Shown here in pieces: positions 36,140 to 44,273 of a stretch of DNA of 64,000 bases (positions within the stretch are counted from its first letter, which is position 1; the number at the start of each line of letters is the position of its first letter). The DNA comes from Roseovarius sp. (GTDB lineage Bacteria; Pseudomonadota; Alphaproteobacteria; Rhodobacterales; Rhodobacteraceae). The DNA lies in contig JARGOC010000017.1 of NCBI GenBank assembly GCA_029212365.1, positions 1-64,000 of the forward strand, given 5' to 3'. The notes under the pieces are model-generated. The model was not told the DNA's origin. It did no database searches and saw nothing but the letters and a program-made list of their open reading frames with translations. The position numbers were made by a program, and so were the translations under genes.

Positions 36140-36409
36140 ATGGAACGTGAAGCGATTGATCCCAAGGGGCTGATACAAGAGGCCTATCGCATTGAGGGCA
36201 TAGATGCCGGTGAATGCCGGTCGATCTTTCTGGATTGGGCGATGTCCTTGCCGGAAACTCAAAAAACCCAGGCTGCCCTCGAGCAACTGCTGGCGCGCTA
36301 TGGGACCGACAATTCCGATCACCCAATGACCAGTATTCTGCAAGAGGGTCAGACGGTTGCATACACACCAAAACGCCGTGGCGGGTGGCGGTCGCGCGCT
36401 CGGGATTAG
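36140..36409 (+). CDS. small hypothetical protein downstream of glnE
   Basis: 89 residues from the ATG at 36140, one base after the glnE stop, with AAAGGAG as ribosome-binding site inside the end of glnE. The sequence MEREAIDPKGLIQEAYRIEG, IDAGECRSIFLDWAMSLPET is helical and acidic, and the C-terminus is basic (KRRGGWRSRARD). I recall similar short proteins in Rhodobacterales, without a name. It is surely co-transcribed with glnE. Confidence 0.7.
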   Translation: MEREAIDPKGLIQEAYRIEGIDAGECRSIFLDWAMSLPETQKTQAALEQLLARYGTDNSDHPMTSILQEGQTVAYTPKRRGGWRSRARD

Positions 36410-36583
36410 AAAATTCGCATAAATTACAAAGGAATAAAGGGTCAGTCCTTTTGGTGCCTATTGCGAAACCGCCGTCTCCCAAGCCGTAAACAATCACGGT
36501 AATGATCCGGAATTGCCTAAATTGCGCCTAAATTCAGGGTCAAATTGTCTTCTAGTCATTTGGGTGAGTCCCAGGAGGAAGAC

Positions 36584-37216
36584 ATGAAAACACTACGTCT
36601 CATTGCCGCACTTGCCACAGCCGTATCGCTGTCCGCCTGTGCCTCGGTTGAAACCGTTACCCGTTCGGCTCCTGAGCCCGCTCAAGCCACACAGCTTGCA
36701 TCCGCCGCCCTGAACATTTCGGCAGTTCGCATTTCGGTGCCCTATGCGCTGAAGGTTTCTGAGGCCAACTCATATTACCCCGGTGGTGATATCGTTTGGC
36801 GCGAAGATCCGCTGGGGGATCGTCACCAGCAGGTCAAATCCATCTTTGAGCAAGGTATTCAAAAAGCCGCGCCCAATGTGCAAGGGTCGGTTCCGGTGAT
36901 GCTGGACATCGAAGTGACACGCTTTCATGCATTGACCGAAAAAGCCCGCTACACCACCGGTGGTGTGCACGCGGTGCAATTCAAGATGCGCCTGTTGAAC
37001 CCCGAAACCGGCGAGGCCTATACCGAAGCCCGCGAAATCAAGGCCGACTTCAAAGCCTTTGGCGGCGCGCGTGCCATCAATGCTGAGCGCAACGGGATCA
37101 CCCAGAAGCTGCGCATCACAGACCGTATCGCCGAAGTGGTGGCCCAGGAGTTGGCTAACCCCGGATCGTTCAAGGCCGCCAACAATGGATTTTATGGTGC
37201 TTTGAACCAAATCTGA
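36584..37216 (+). CDS. DUF6778 family lipoprotein
   Basis: 210 residues from the ATG at 36584, preceded by a strong AGGAGG. Residues 1-19 form a lipoprotein signal ending LSAC. The body (VRISVPYALKVSEANSYYPG, DIVWREDPLGDRHQQV, VMLDIEVTRFHALTEKARYT, VQFKMRLLNPETGEAYTEAR) is an alpha/beta domain I associate with DUF6778, a Rhodobacterales family of unknown role. It is probably anchored in the outer membrane facing the periplasm. A hairpin around the next gene's start follows 25 bp later. Confidence 0.75.
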   Translation: MKTLRLIAALATAVSLSACASVETVTRSAPEPAQATQLASAALNISAVRISVPYALKVSEANSYYPGGDIVWREDPLGDRHQQVKSIFEQGIQKAAPNVQGSVPVMLDIEVTRFHALTEKARYTTGGVHAVQFKMRLLNPETGEAYTEAREIKADFKAFGGARAINAERNGITQKLRITDRIAEVVAQELANPGSFKAANNGFYGALNQI

Positions 37217-37241
37217 CCTTTCAAGGCATTCACAAACCGCT

Positions 37242-37270
37242 TAAGGGGACAGCATGACGCTGTCCCCTTA
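37242..37270 (+). promoter_or_regulatory. perfect hairpin enclosing the start codon of the RlmI-like gene
   Basis: TAAGGGGACAGC (37242-37253), loop ATGAC (37254-37258), GCTGTCCCCTTA (37259-37270): a 12-bp perfect stem whose five-base loop contains the initiation ATG. The AAGGGG that would serve as ribosome-binding site is in the left arm. Such a fold should hold translation down until opened. The right arm is coding (LSPY), so the symmetry is imposed on the protein's first residues. Confidence 0.7.
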
Positions 37271-38450
37271 TTCCGTTCTTCGCCTTAAACCCAAGATCAA
37301 ATCTCGTGGCATCCGCCATGGGTTTCCGTGGGTTTATGATAATGAGGTGGTCACCGATCGCCGCACCAAATCGCTGGACCCCGGTTCCATTGCTATCCTT
37401 GAGGATAGCGAGCGTGTGCCCTTGGCGGTGGTGGCGGTTAATCCTACCTCGCGCATTTTCGCCCGCGTGTTGGAACGTGATCCGACTGTCCAGATTGATC
37501 AGGACTGGATCACAGCCCAATTGAAGCGGGCTCTGGCCATGCGCGAGCGGCTTTATGATGAACCCTATTATCGCCTTGTGCATGCCGAAGCTGACCGTCT
37601 GCCGGGCGTGGTGATTGACCGCTTTGGCGATATTTGCGTGATCCAACCCAATGCGGCCTGGGCCGAACGCCTGTTGCCACAGCTGACAGCCGCCTTGATC
37701 GAGGTCACAGGGGTCACAACTGTTCTGAAAAACGCCTCAGGGCGCGCGCGTGGCCTGGAAGGTTTGGATGATGTCAGCACGGTTCTGGCAGGGCAGGCCC
37801 CGGATGCGGCATTGCCCGTGCCAATGAATGGCGCCACCTATATGGCCGATCTGACCGGCGGGCAGAAAACCGGGTTGTTTTATGATCAACGCCCCAACCA
37901 CGCCTTTGCCGCCAGCCTTGCCCAGGGGGGCGAAGTGTTGGACGTGTTCAGCCATGTGGGCGGGTTCTCACTGGCGGCTTTGGCTGCCGGTGCCAAACAC
38001 GCACTGGCAGTAGATGGATCACAACCAGCGCTGGATTTGGCCGTGAAAGGCGCAGATCATATGGGGCAGGGGGCACAGTTTGACACCCGCAAGGGCGATG
38101 CCTTTGATGTTCTGACTGCCCTGGCTGAGGAAGGCGCGCAGTTTGACGTGGTGATTTGTGACCCACCCGCGTTTGCGCCCTCAAAAAAGGCCCTGGATGC
38201 AGGCCTTCGGGCCTATGAGCGCATTGCCCGTCTGGCAGCTCTTTTGGTGCGTGATGGTGGCTATCTGGGGCTTTGTTCGTGTTCGCATGCGGCGGATATG
38301 TCAAAGTTTCGCACCGCATCAATCCGTGGCATTGGCCGGGCAGGGCGGACTGGCGCGCTGATACATACCGGACAGGCCGGCCCTGACCACCCTCAGCACA
38401 CACATCTGTCCGAGAGTGGCTATCTCAAGGCGTTGTTCTTTCGTCTATGA
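37254..38450 (+). CDS. class I SAM-dependent rRNA methyltransferase (RlmI/PUA family)
   Basis: 398 residues from the ATG at 37254. The N-terminal PUA-like domain (VLRLKPKIKSRGIRHGFPWV, YDNEV) is followed by an EEHEA-like middle domain and a Rossmann methyltransferase: GLFYDQRPNHAF, VLDVFSHVGGFSLAALAAGA (SAM loop), VICDPPAFAPSKKAL and the catalytic-Cys region GGYLGLCSCSHA. RlmI makes m5C1962 in 23S rRNA, and the same site is the inferred target here. Its start codon is enclosed in a strong hairpin. The last four bases overlap the PIN gene (ATGA). Confidence 0.9.
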   Translation: MTLSPYSVLRLKPKIKSRGIRHGFPWVYDNEVVTDRRTKSLDPGSIAILEDSERVPLAVVAVNPTSRIFARVLERDPTVQIDQDWITAQLKRALAMRERLYDEPYYRLVHAEADRLPGVVIDRFGDICVIQPNAAWAERLLPQLTAALIEVTGVTTVLKNASGRARGLEGLDDVSTVLAGQAPDAALPVPMNGATYMADLTGGQKTGLFYDQRPNHAFAASLAQGGEVLDVFSHVGGFSLAALAAGAKHALAVDGSQPALDLAVKGADHMGQGAQFDTRKGDAFDVLTALAEEGAQFDVVICDPPAFAPSKKALDAGLRAYERIARLAALLVRDGGYLGLCSCSHAADMSKFRTASIRGIGRAGRTGALIHTGQAGPDHPQHTHLSESGYLKALFFRL

Positions 38451-38998
38451 AGGTGCTGCTGGATACCTGCGTGATCTACCCCACCGTCATGCGGCAAATG
38501 CTGTTGGGGGTGGCGGCCACAGGTGTTTATACACCACTATGGTCAGCGCGCATTATCGAAGAATGGCAACGTGCCGCACAAAAGCTGGGCGCTGCGGGTG
38601 TGGCGCAGGCCCAATCTGAGGCGGCGTTGTTGTCAGTGAACTGGCCCGAGGCCGAAGTCACCTGGCCTGCGTCTTTACAGGCACGTCTATGGTTGCCTGA
38701 CCCCGCAGATGTGCATGTTCTGGCCGCTGCTATTTCTGGGTCTGCGGATGTGATCGTGACCTTGAATGCCAAGGATTTCCCACGCAATATATTGGCCGAA
38801 GAGGGGCTGAGCCGCGCCGATCCGGACGCGTTTTTGCATGGCATTTGGGAGGCTCACCCCGATCTGGTTGCAGCTGTTTCGACTGAGGTGCTGGAAGAGG
38901 CCAACCGTTTGTCTGGCGAGGTTTGGGAGATGCGCGCCTTGATGAAAAAGGCGCGCCTGCCACGGTTGGGTAAGGCCTTGGCGGGGATGGTGGGGTGA
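38447..38998 (+). CDS. PIN-domain protein (RSP_2648-type)
   Basis: 183 residues (MKVLLDTCVIYPTVMRQMLL). The PIN nuclease fold is visible in LLDTCVIYP with the first acidic residue, RIIEEWQRAAQ, LPDPADVHVLAAAISGSADV with the second Asp, and VTLNAKDFPRN with the third. No antitoxin gene is adjacent, so this is not a plain VapBC pair. I recall solitary PIN proteins in Rhodobacterales named after RSP_2648. It is coupled to the rRNA methyltransferase by an ATGA overlap, which suggests an RNA-related job. Its stop codon TGA lies in the loop of a family-B palindrome. Confidence 0.85.
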   Translation: MKVLLDTCVIYPTVMRQMLLGVAATGVYTPLWSARIIEEWQRAAQKLGAAGVAQAQSEAALLSVNWPEAEVTWPASLQARLWLPDPADVHVLAAAISGSADVIVTLNAKDFPRNILAEEGLSRADPDAFLHGIWEAHPDLVAAVSTEVLEEANRLSGEVWEMRALMKKARLPRLGKALAGMVG

Positions 38999-39013
38999 AA
39001 CCCCACCCTACGA
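38989..39013. repeat. family-B palindrome covering two convergent stop codons
   Basis: GGTGGGGT (38989-38996), GAA, ACCCCACC (39000-39007), then CTACGA. The PIN gene's TGA (38996-38998) is at the loop, and the M48 gene's TAG is the CTA at 39008-39010 read on the minus strand. The element closely matches that inside nnr at 26441-26465. Confidence 0.65.
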
Positions 39014-39694
39014 ATTGGACCAGCGGTTTTCCAATTTCTGAATGGCGGCGATACGCAGCTCGGTTTTGGGGTGGCTTAACAGCCAGGCGGGCATGGTGCC
39101 CGATTGCGATTGGGTCAGGGCCTCCAGCTTTTTGAACAAGGTAACTTGTGGGCCGGTTCCGATGCCCGCACGGGTCAGCAGGGCGGCGGCGTAGGCATCC
39201 GCCTCATATTCATCTGTCCGAGACAGCCGCGCGGCCAGCACGGTGGTCAACATATTTGCAATCCACACCCCCACACCGGGAATAAAGCGGCCCAAAACCA
39301 TAGCCAATGCGGTGCGCAGGGCATTTTGCCCCGAAAAATCAATCATCCGACGGCGCGAGTGACCCAAGGCGACATGGCCCAATTCATGGGCAATGACGCT
39401 GGCCATTTCATCGGCGCTGACGTCGCCGGTCTGGAACTTGCGATAAAATCCACGGGTGATGAAAATGCGCCCGTCAGGGGCGGCCAATCCGTTGACCGGG
39501 TCTATTTCATAAATATAGACCGGCACATGCGCCAGATCGAGCGCACTTGCCAGCCGATCGATCATCACCTTGAGCATTGGATCCGCCAGCTTGGTTGAGC
39601 GTGCATCCAGCTCCTTGCGCGTGCGCCAGGCCGAAAAGTGATACATGACCAGTCCGTAGCCGACTGCCAGTAAAATGGGCATAAGCTTGAGCAT
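39008..39694 (-). CDS. M48 family zinc metalloprotease
   Basis: 228 residues from the ATG at 39694 (MLKLMPILLAVGYGLVMYHF), beginning with one membrane anchor. The zinc motif HELGH is at residues 103-107 (SVIAHELGHVALGHSRRR), with the third ligand in RTDEYEADAYAAALL. A second hydrophobic stretch (ALAMVLGRFIPGVGVWIANM) lies between. This is the layout of HtpX-like/BepA-like peptidases with the active site near the membrane. SHPKTELRIAAIQKLE close to the C-terminus is typical. Its stop codon lies in a palindromic repeat shared with the convergent PIN gene. Confidence 0.92.
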   Translation of the reverse strand: MLKLMPILLAVGYGLVMYHFSAWRTRKELDARSTKLADPMLKVMIDRLASALDLAHVPVYIYEIDPVNGLAAPDGRIFITRGFYRKFQTGDVSADEMASVIAHELGHVALGHSRRRMIDFSGQNALRTALAMVLGRFIPGVGVWIANMLTTVLAARLSRTDEYEADAYAAALLTRAGIGTGPQVTLFKKLEALTQSQSGTMPAWLLSHPKTELRIAAIQKLENRWSNS

Positions 39695-39767
39695 GTGGGA
39701 TATATGGGGCTTGATGAGGTAAGGAGCAAGCGTGGCCACAAGCAAAACTCTTTGGCTCGAATGGTAC

Positions 39768-40337
39768 TTAAAACGCGTCGTTGGCTTTTTCCATGTATTC
39801 GATTTTGCAATCATTATACGAGTTGGACCGATACTGAATGATTATGTAAGTATCCTCCCAGTCTGCTTTGACCGTTAAAAACAAGTCATTCAGTCCCGTG
39901 GGGCCATCAGACACATTTTCCCAATATATCTGGTGTATACGCTGATTTTTTGAAATTGCGCGAGAGAAGTCTTCCGGATCATCGTAAAGTGCTCCTGGTC
40001 GCAAGAATTCTTCTCTTTCACCTACCCCATATTTCTTTTCGAGAGCTTTAATGATTTCTTCGTACTTAGCTTTAATTGATAGCCCCCACTCATCATCATT
40101 GTGGTCTTTGCCGATGGCCGAAATTCGACAAACTCCAAATGAATCGCTGCCCGAGATCACATAGGTTTCAAATTCTGGGTGGGTCTTAGGCGGCTTTAGA
40201 TAGTAAAAACCATCAGATTTTTCGTTGGCGGTTTCAGGAATGGCTTGCCCAAACTCCAAGCCAAAGGCACCGTCTGCACAGCCCATGCGTGCGAAAGAAA
40301 GAACTAGAGGTAAGATAATGAGGAACAAATAACGCAT
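39768..40337 (-). CDS. secreted protein of unknown function, A+T-rich
   Basis: 189 residues. Residues 1-21 form a signal peptide (MRYLFLIILPLVLSFARMGC, ADG), with a possible lipobox-like MGC. The mature part reads GLEFGQAIPETANEKSDG, FETYVISGSDSFGVCRISAIG, LKADWEDTYIIIQYRSNSYND, and it is rich in acidic and aromatic residues. The gene is visibly richer in A and T than both neighbours and uses codons such as AAA, ATT and TTT freely, which points to recent acquisition. I know no family for it. The flanking 108 bp to the M24 gene are also A+T-rich. Confidence 0.7.
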   Translation of the reverse strand: MRYLFLIILPLVLSFARMGCADGAFGLEFGQAIPETANEKSDGFYYLKPPKTHPEFETYVISGSDSFGVCRISAIGKDHNDDEWGLSIKAKYEEIIKALEKKYGVGEREEFLRPGALYDDPEDFSRAISKNQRIHQIYWENVSDGPTGLNDLFLTVKADWEDTYIIIQYRSNSYNDCKIEYMEKANDAF

Positions 40338-40445
40338 TTAACCACTCCAAATTTCTAACTTTCAAACTTGTTACAAATCAACTCAACACAATCAAGGAGG
40401 AAATCTCCAGTTACATTTCCCGCATAAGGGTTTTCAGAATGCGAA

Positions 40446-41594
40446 CTATCGCACCAGCAGATCCAGCGGTTGGCGAGACAGCCGTTCCACGCCGGTTTCA
40501 GTCACCAGCACAGAATGGCCATAGCACATGGCAAATCCAGCGTCGCTGTCCATCAGGATCATGTGCAGGAAAAACACCTGTCCGGGCTGCATCACCAATG
40601 GGTTGCCGTGATAAAACATCGGGAATTCAACCCAGATGGGATTGTAAATCGCCCCCATCCCATAGCCACAGGCCTGAGAACGGGCATGTTGCAGACCGGC
40701 CGCATCAAACACTTTTGCATGGGCATCAAACACGTTGCCCATTGGATCCCCGGGGCGGATCGCGGCTTCGCAGGCCTCAAGCGCGTCTATGGTTGCGGCG
40801 TGCATATGGCGCTGGTGGTCGTTGGGCTGACCAATCACCACGGTCCGCATCATAGCGGCATGATAGCGCGCATAGGCGCCGGACCATTCCCAGGTGATCT
40901 GATCCTGCGGGTCCAGATGACGACGGCCCGAATAATAGCGGCACAACAGGGCATAAGGCCCAGAGCCGAGGATGAACTCATTGCCGGCATAATCACCGCC
41001 ACCGCGAAACACGGCCCCCTGCATTTCGGCCAGAATATCGCCCTCAAATGCGCCGGGACCTGTGACAGAAAGCCCGGCATCCATCGCATCATCCGACAGG
41101 GCCGCCGCACGTCGGTGCATTTCAATCTCAGCCGGGGACTTGATGCGGCGCAAGGTGCGGACCACTTCGGAGGCATCCACCAGATCAGGCAAAGCCGCGC
41201 GCAGCATTTGGCCATTAAAATCTGTCAGGCCGGCGGTCTTGGATTCAAATCCAAGGCGGCCGTTCCCGACGCCCAGTTTGTGCAACAGCTTTTTCAGGTC
41301 ATCCGTGGGGTTCACCCCTTCGACCTCTCTCCAGATGTGAATCTGGTCGTCACTCAGTGTCGAGGTCAGCTGGGCCTGACGCCAATCAGGCAGGCGGGTC
41401 AAAAGATGCAAATCGCCCGTGGCCGTCAAAACAAGCGCCTGAAACATCGCAAAGCCGAAGGTATCATAACCGCAAAGCCAATAATGGCTTTCGGGGGCGA
41501 ACATGATTAGCGCGTCAAGGCCTGCGTCATTGAGCGCTTGTGTGGCGAGGGCTTGGCGGGTGGCGTATTCGGTGGCGTCAAAGTGCAATGTCAT
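40446..41594 (-). CDS. M24 (creatinase/prolidase fold) protein without metal ligands
   Basis: 382 residues (MTLHFDATEYATRQALATQA). The N-terminal creatinase domain (DALIMFAPESHYWLCGYDTF) and the pita-bread C-terminal domain are complete. The five metal ligands of M24 peptidases (Asp, Asp, His, Glu, Glu) are not kept: the regions read TWEWSGAYARYHAAMMRT, CGYGMGAIYNP, MQPGQVFFLHMILMD and CYGHSVLVT. It is therefore more like creatinase or ectoine hydrolase, which work on small C-N bonds, than like a metallopeptidase. DMSP lyase DddP shares the fold but needs metal. The substrate is unknown. Confidence 0.85.
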   Translation of the reverse strand: MTLHFDATEYATRQALATQALNDAGLDALIMFAPESHYWLCGYDTFGFAMFQALVLTATGDLHLLTRLPDWRQAQLTSTLSDDQIHIWREVEGVNPTDDLKKLLHKLGVGNGRLGFESKTAGLTDFNGQMLRAALPDLVDASEVVRTLRRIKSPAEIEMHRRAAALSDDAMDAGLSVTGPGAFEGDILAEMQGAVFRGGGDYAGNEFILGSGPYALLCRYYSGRRHLDPQDQITWEWSGAYARYHAAMMRTVVIGQPNDHQRHMHAATIDALEACEAAIRPGDPMGNVFDAHAKVFDAAGLQHARSQACGYGMGAIYNPIWVEFPMFYHGNPLVMQPGQVFFLHMILMDSDAGFAMCYGHSVLVTETGVERLSRQPLDLLVR

Positions 41595-41615
41595 ACGCAG
41601 GCTCCGGCAAAGAAA

Positions 41616-41650
41616 GTGCCTCCGGCGGAAATATTTAGGGAAAGATGAAG
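41616..41650. repeat. Roseobacter-type dispersed motif, single copy
   Basis: GTGCCTCCGGCGGAAATATT and TAGGGAAAGATGAAG follow one another upstream of the M24 gene's start. I recall very similar 'GCCTCCGGCGGGxATATTT...AAGATGAAG' strings scattered through many Rhodobacterales genomes. Only this copy is in the window. The function is unknown to me. Confidence 0.4.
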
Positions 41651-41711
41651 CCGGGGCGCCTAGTTAGAATGCCGATTGCCACGCAGATAAACCGTCTGTT
41701 TGCGACACAGG

Positions 41712-42665
41712 TTACGCCGAGCAGGACGCCCCGCCCAACACACAGAACTTTGCGCAATGCGGATGGTTGAGGGAGACATCACATTCGGCCTCAGCCAGGG
41801 ATGTGCCCAATTCAAATTCGGGCTCATAGGGCAAAAGAGTGCAGGCCAGAACCGTTGGGGTGTCAGCGCCTTTGCGTTTGACGACCATGCGCGAGGATGC
41901 GCACATCACCGCATCGGGTGATGTATTGAGGATATCCCAGCAGGCGGTGGTGATTTCGGGCACCTCAACCGTGTCGTCCATCTCAGGGAAAAGCACGGTC
42001 ATGCCCGGATTTTCGGCATCTATGTCAAAGCCATGCTGTTTGTAAAATGCGTGGTATCCGGCGCGGCTTTCGGCGTCGGTTTCGCCCCAAACAGTGCGCC
42101 CTGCGACGGCCATCCGAATGCCTGCATCGCGCAGCCAGCACATGCCTTGCACTGTGCGTGCAAAGGCGCCGTTGCCGCGCTCTTTGTCATGAAGGGTTTC
42201 AGAATAATGATCGACCGAAATGCGCAGCGTCAGTTTATCACGGTAGGTTTCGACCAGTTCAATCAGGCCCGCCTGTATCTTTTTGCGCATCATCGGGCGC
42301 ATGGCGTTGGTCAGGATCAATACATCAAATCCCCGCTCCAGGGCCAGGCGGGTCATATCCACCATGGCGGGGTTCATGAACGGCTCACCACCGGTGAAAG
42401 CGATCTCATGAATGGGCCATTTTCGGTCTTCAATCTGATCCAGAAAATCGCGCACCTCATCGGCGGTGATATAGACCAGCCGGTCATTCTCGGGCGAACT
42501 TTCGATATAGCAATTGGCGCAGGTGATGTTGCACAATGTGCCCGTATTAAACCATAGCGTTTCAGGGTGGCTCAGCGCCACATGCGCGCGTGCCTCACCT
42601 TTTGCAGTAACCTGAGGGCTTTGAAACTTGCCCATATTGGCCCGGTCTTGCAGCACGTCTTTCAT
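41712..42665 (-). CDS. radical SAM protein
   Basis: 317 residues from the ATG at 42665 (MKDVLQDRANMGKFQSPQVT), with AGAGG eight bases upstream; ATGs at 42683 and 42692 are alternatives. The [4Fe-4S] motif is CNITCANC (Cys-x3-Cys-x2-Cys), followed by the SAM-binding GGEPFMNP. Strands of the partial TIM barrel (VLILTNAM, LTLRISVDH) follow. The C-terminus has further cysteines (VLACTLL, HPHCAKFCVLGGASCSA) that may hold an auxiliary cluster, as in SPASM-like enzymes. No peptide substrate gene is seen next to it. The reaction is unknown. Confidence 0.88.
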   Translation of the reverse strand: MKDVLQDRANMGKFQSPQVTAKGEARAHVALSHPETLWFNTGTLCNITCANCYIESSPENDRLVYITADEVRDFLDQIEDRKWPIHEIAFTGGEPFMNPAMVDMTRLALERGFDVLILTNAMRPMMRKKIQAGLIELVETYRDKLTLRISVDHYSETLHDKERGNGAFARTVQGMCWLRDAGIRMAVAGRTVWGETDAESRAGYHAFYKQHGFDIDAENPGMTVLFPEMDDTVEVPEITTACWDILNTSPDAVMCASSRMVVKRKGADTPTVLACTLLPYEPEFELGTSLAEAECDVSLNHPHCAKFCVLGGASCSA

Positions 42666-42821
42666 AACATGATCCTCTTGCATGTCAGACATTGGCCTAA
42701 CGGCTTGGTGTTCATAAGAAAACCCGGTGAAGTCAAGCTGACGCCATTGTGAACGCAATTCAACGTGCTAATGTTATAGCCAAGCACTCTGGGACTTCCC
42801 CCTTGGGCAGGAGGCAACAAT

Positions 42822-44273
42822 ATGGCTTCACGTACAATTCCGGTTGATCCGTTTGATCTGATTGTTATCGGCGGCACGGGCGATCTGGCGCGGCGCAAGA
42901 TATTGCCAGGCCTGTTTCGCAGGTTCGTTGCCGGGCAAATGGGCGACGGCAGCCAGGTGATTGGTGCGGCGCGCACCGAAATGGACAGCACCGCCTATCG
43001 TCAGATGGTCAGCGATGCCATTGCCGAATTTGGCGGCCCTGAGAAAAAGGACAAGGCAAACCTCAAGAAATTCTTGGCGACAGTCAGCTATATCACCTTG
43101 GATGCCCGCGGCACGGCAGGGTGGAAAGAGCTGGGTGAAACCGTGAATAGCGAGCATATCCGCGCGTTCTATTTCTCGGTTGGGCCAGGGCTATTTGGCG
43201 ATCTCGCCAAGCGATTGCACAAATATGGCATGTCTGATGACAAATGCCGGATCGTGGTGGAAAAGCCCTTTGGCCGTGATCTGGCAAGTGCGCGCGAGCT
43301 GAACGCAGTGCTGGCCAAGCATTTTGACGAAAGCCAGATTTACCGGATTGACCACTATCTGGGCAAGGAAACTGTCCAAAACCTGATGGCGGTGCGCTTT
43401 GGCAATATGCTGTTTGAACCGCTGTGGAACAGTCAATACGTCGATCACATCCAGATCACCGTATCTGAGAGCGTGGGCGTCGGCGGGCGCGGCGGGTACT
43501 ACGATAAATCCGGTGCGATGCGTGATATGATGCAAAACCACCTGATGCAGTTGTTTTGCCTGATTGCGATGGAACCCCCGGCAAAGTTTGACCCGGATTC
43601 AGTGCGCGACGAAAAACTGAAAGTCATCCGTGCGCTGGATCCGCTGCCACCCGAAAACATCGTGCGGGGCCAGTATGAGGCGACCGAAACACGCCCCAGC
43701 TATCGCAACCAGGTGGAAAACAGTGACAGCACCACCGAAAGTTTCGTGGCGCTGAAGGCCAATATCTCAAATTGGCGATGGGCGGGCACGCCGTTTTATC
43801 TGCGCACGGGCAAACGCCTGCGCGAACGCGCCTCTGAGATTGCTGTGGTGTTCAAGGACGCACCCCATTCGATATTTGGGGAAGACGCCGGGCGACACCG
43901 CAACATCCTGACGATCAAGCTGCAACCCAATGAGGGCATCGAGCTGGGCGTGACCATCAAGGAACCCGGACCCGGCGGTATGCGCCTGATTGACGTGCCT
44001 TTGGATATGACATTTGCCGAAGCGCTTGGCCCAGATCAGGCTGATTTTCCAGATGCTTACGAGCGGCTGATCATGGATGTGATCCGCGGCAATCAAACCC
44101 TGTTCATGCGGGGTGACGAAGTGGAGGCCGCCTGGGCCTGGACCGATCCGATCATCGCGGCGTTCAGCGAACAAGACCCGCCGTTGCCCTATGCCACTGG
44201 CAGCTCTGGCCCGGATGAGGCCCTGGCCCTGATCCACCGCGATGGCCGCGCCTGGCGGGAGATCAAAGCATGA
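42822..44273 (+). CDS. zwf: glucose-6-phosphate 1-dehydrogenase
   Basis: 483 residues. It oxidises glucose 6-phosphate to 6-phosphogluconolactone with NADP+. The coenzyme loop is GGTGDLARRKILPGLF, the active-site signature is RIDHYLGKETVQNL (Lys and His), and VEKPFGRDLASA is the conserved EKPxG block. It is the first of three coupled genes, zwf-pgl-pgi. In marine Rhodobacterales these feed the Entner-Doudoroff route; edd and eda are not in the window. The stop overlaps the pgl start by four bases (ATGA). Confidence 0.98.
   Translation: MASRTIPVDPFDLIVIGGTGDLARRKILPGLFRRFVAGQMGDGSQVIGAARTEMDSTAYRQMVSDAIAEFGGPEKKDKANLKKFLATVSYITLDARGTAGWKELGETVNSEHIRAFYFSVGPGLFGDLAKRLHKYGMSDDKCRIVVEKPFGRDLASARELNAVLAKHFDESQIYRIDHYLGKETVQNLMAVRFGNMLFEPLWNSQYVDHIQITVSESVGVGGRGGYYDKSGAMRDMMQNHLMQLFCLIAMEPPAKFDPDSVRDEKLKVIRALDPLPPENIVRGQYEATETRPSYRNQVENSDSTTESFVALKANISNWRWAGTPFYLRTGKRLRERASEIAVVFKDAPHSIFGEDAGRHRNILTIKLQPNEGIELGVTIKEPGPGGMRLIDVPLDMTFAEALGPDQADFPDAYERLIMDVIRGNQTLFMRGDEVEAAWAWTDPIIAAFSEQDPPLPYATGSSGPDEALALIHRDGRAWREIKA

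Noticed and set aside
38447..38998. VapBC toxin-antitoxin pair
   Set aside because: The PIN protein has no small antitoxin gene next to it; it is coupled to an rRNA methyltransferase.
40446..41594. DMSP lyase DddP
   Set aside because: DddP shares the M24 fold and occurs in this bacterial group, but it is longer and needs metal ligands that are absent here.
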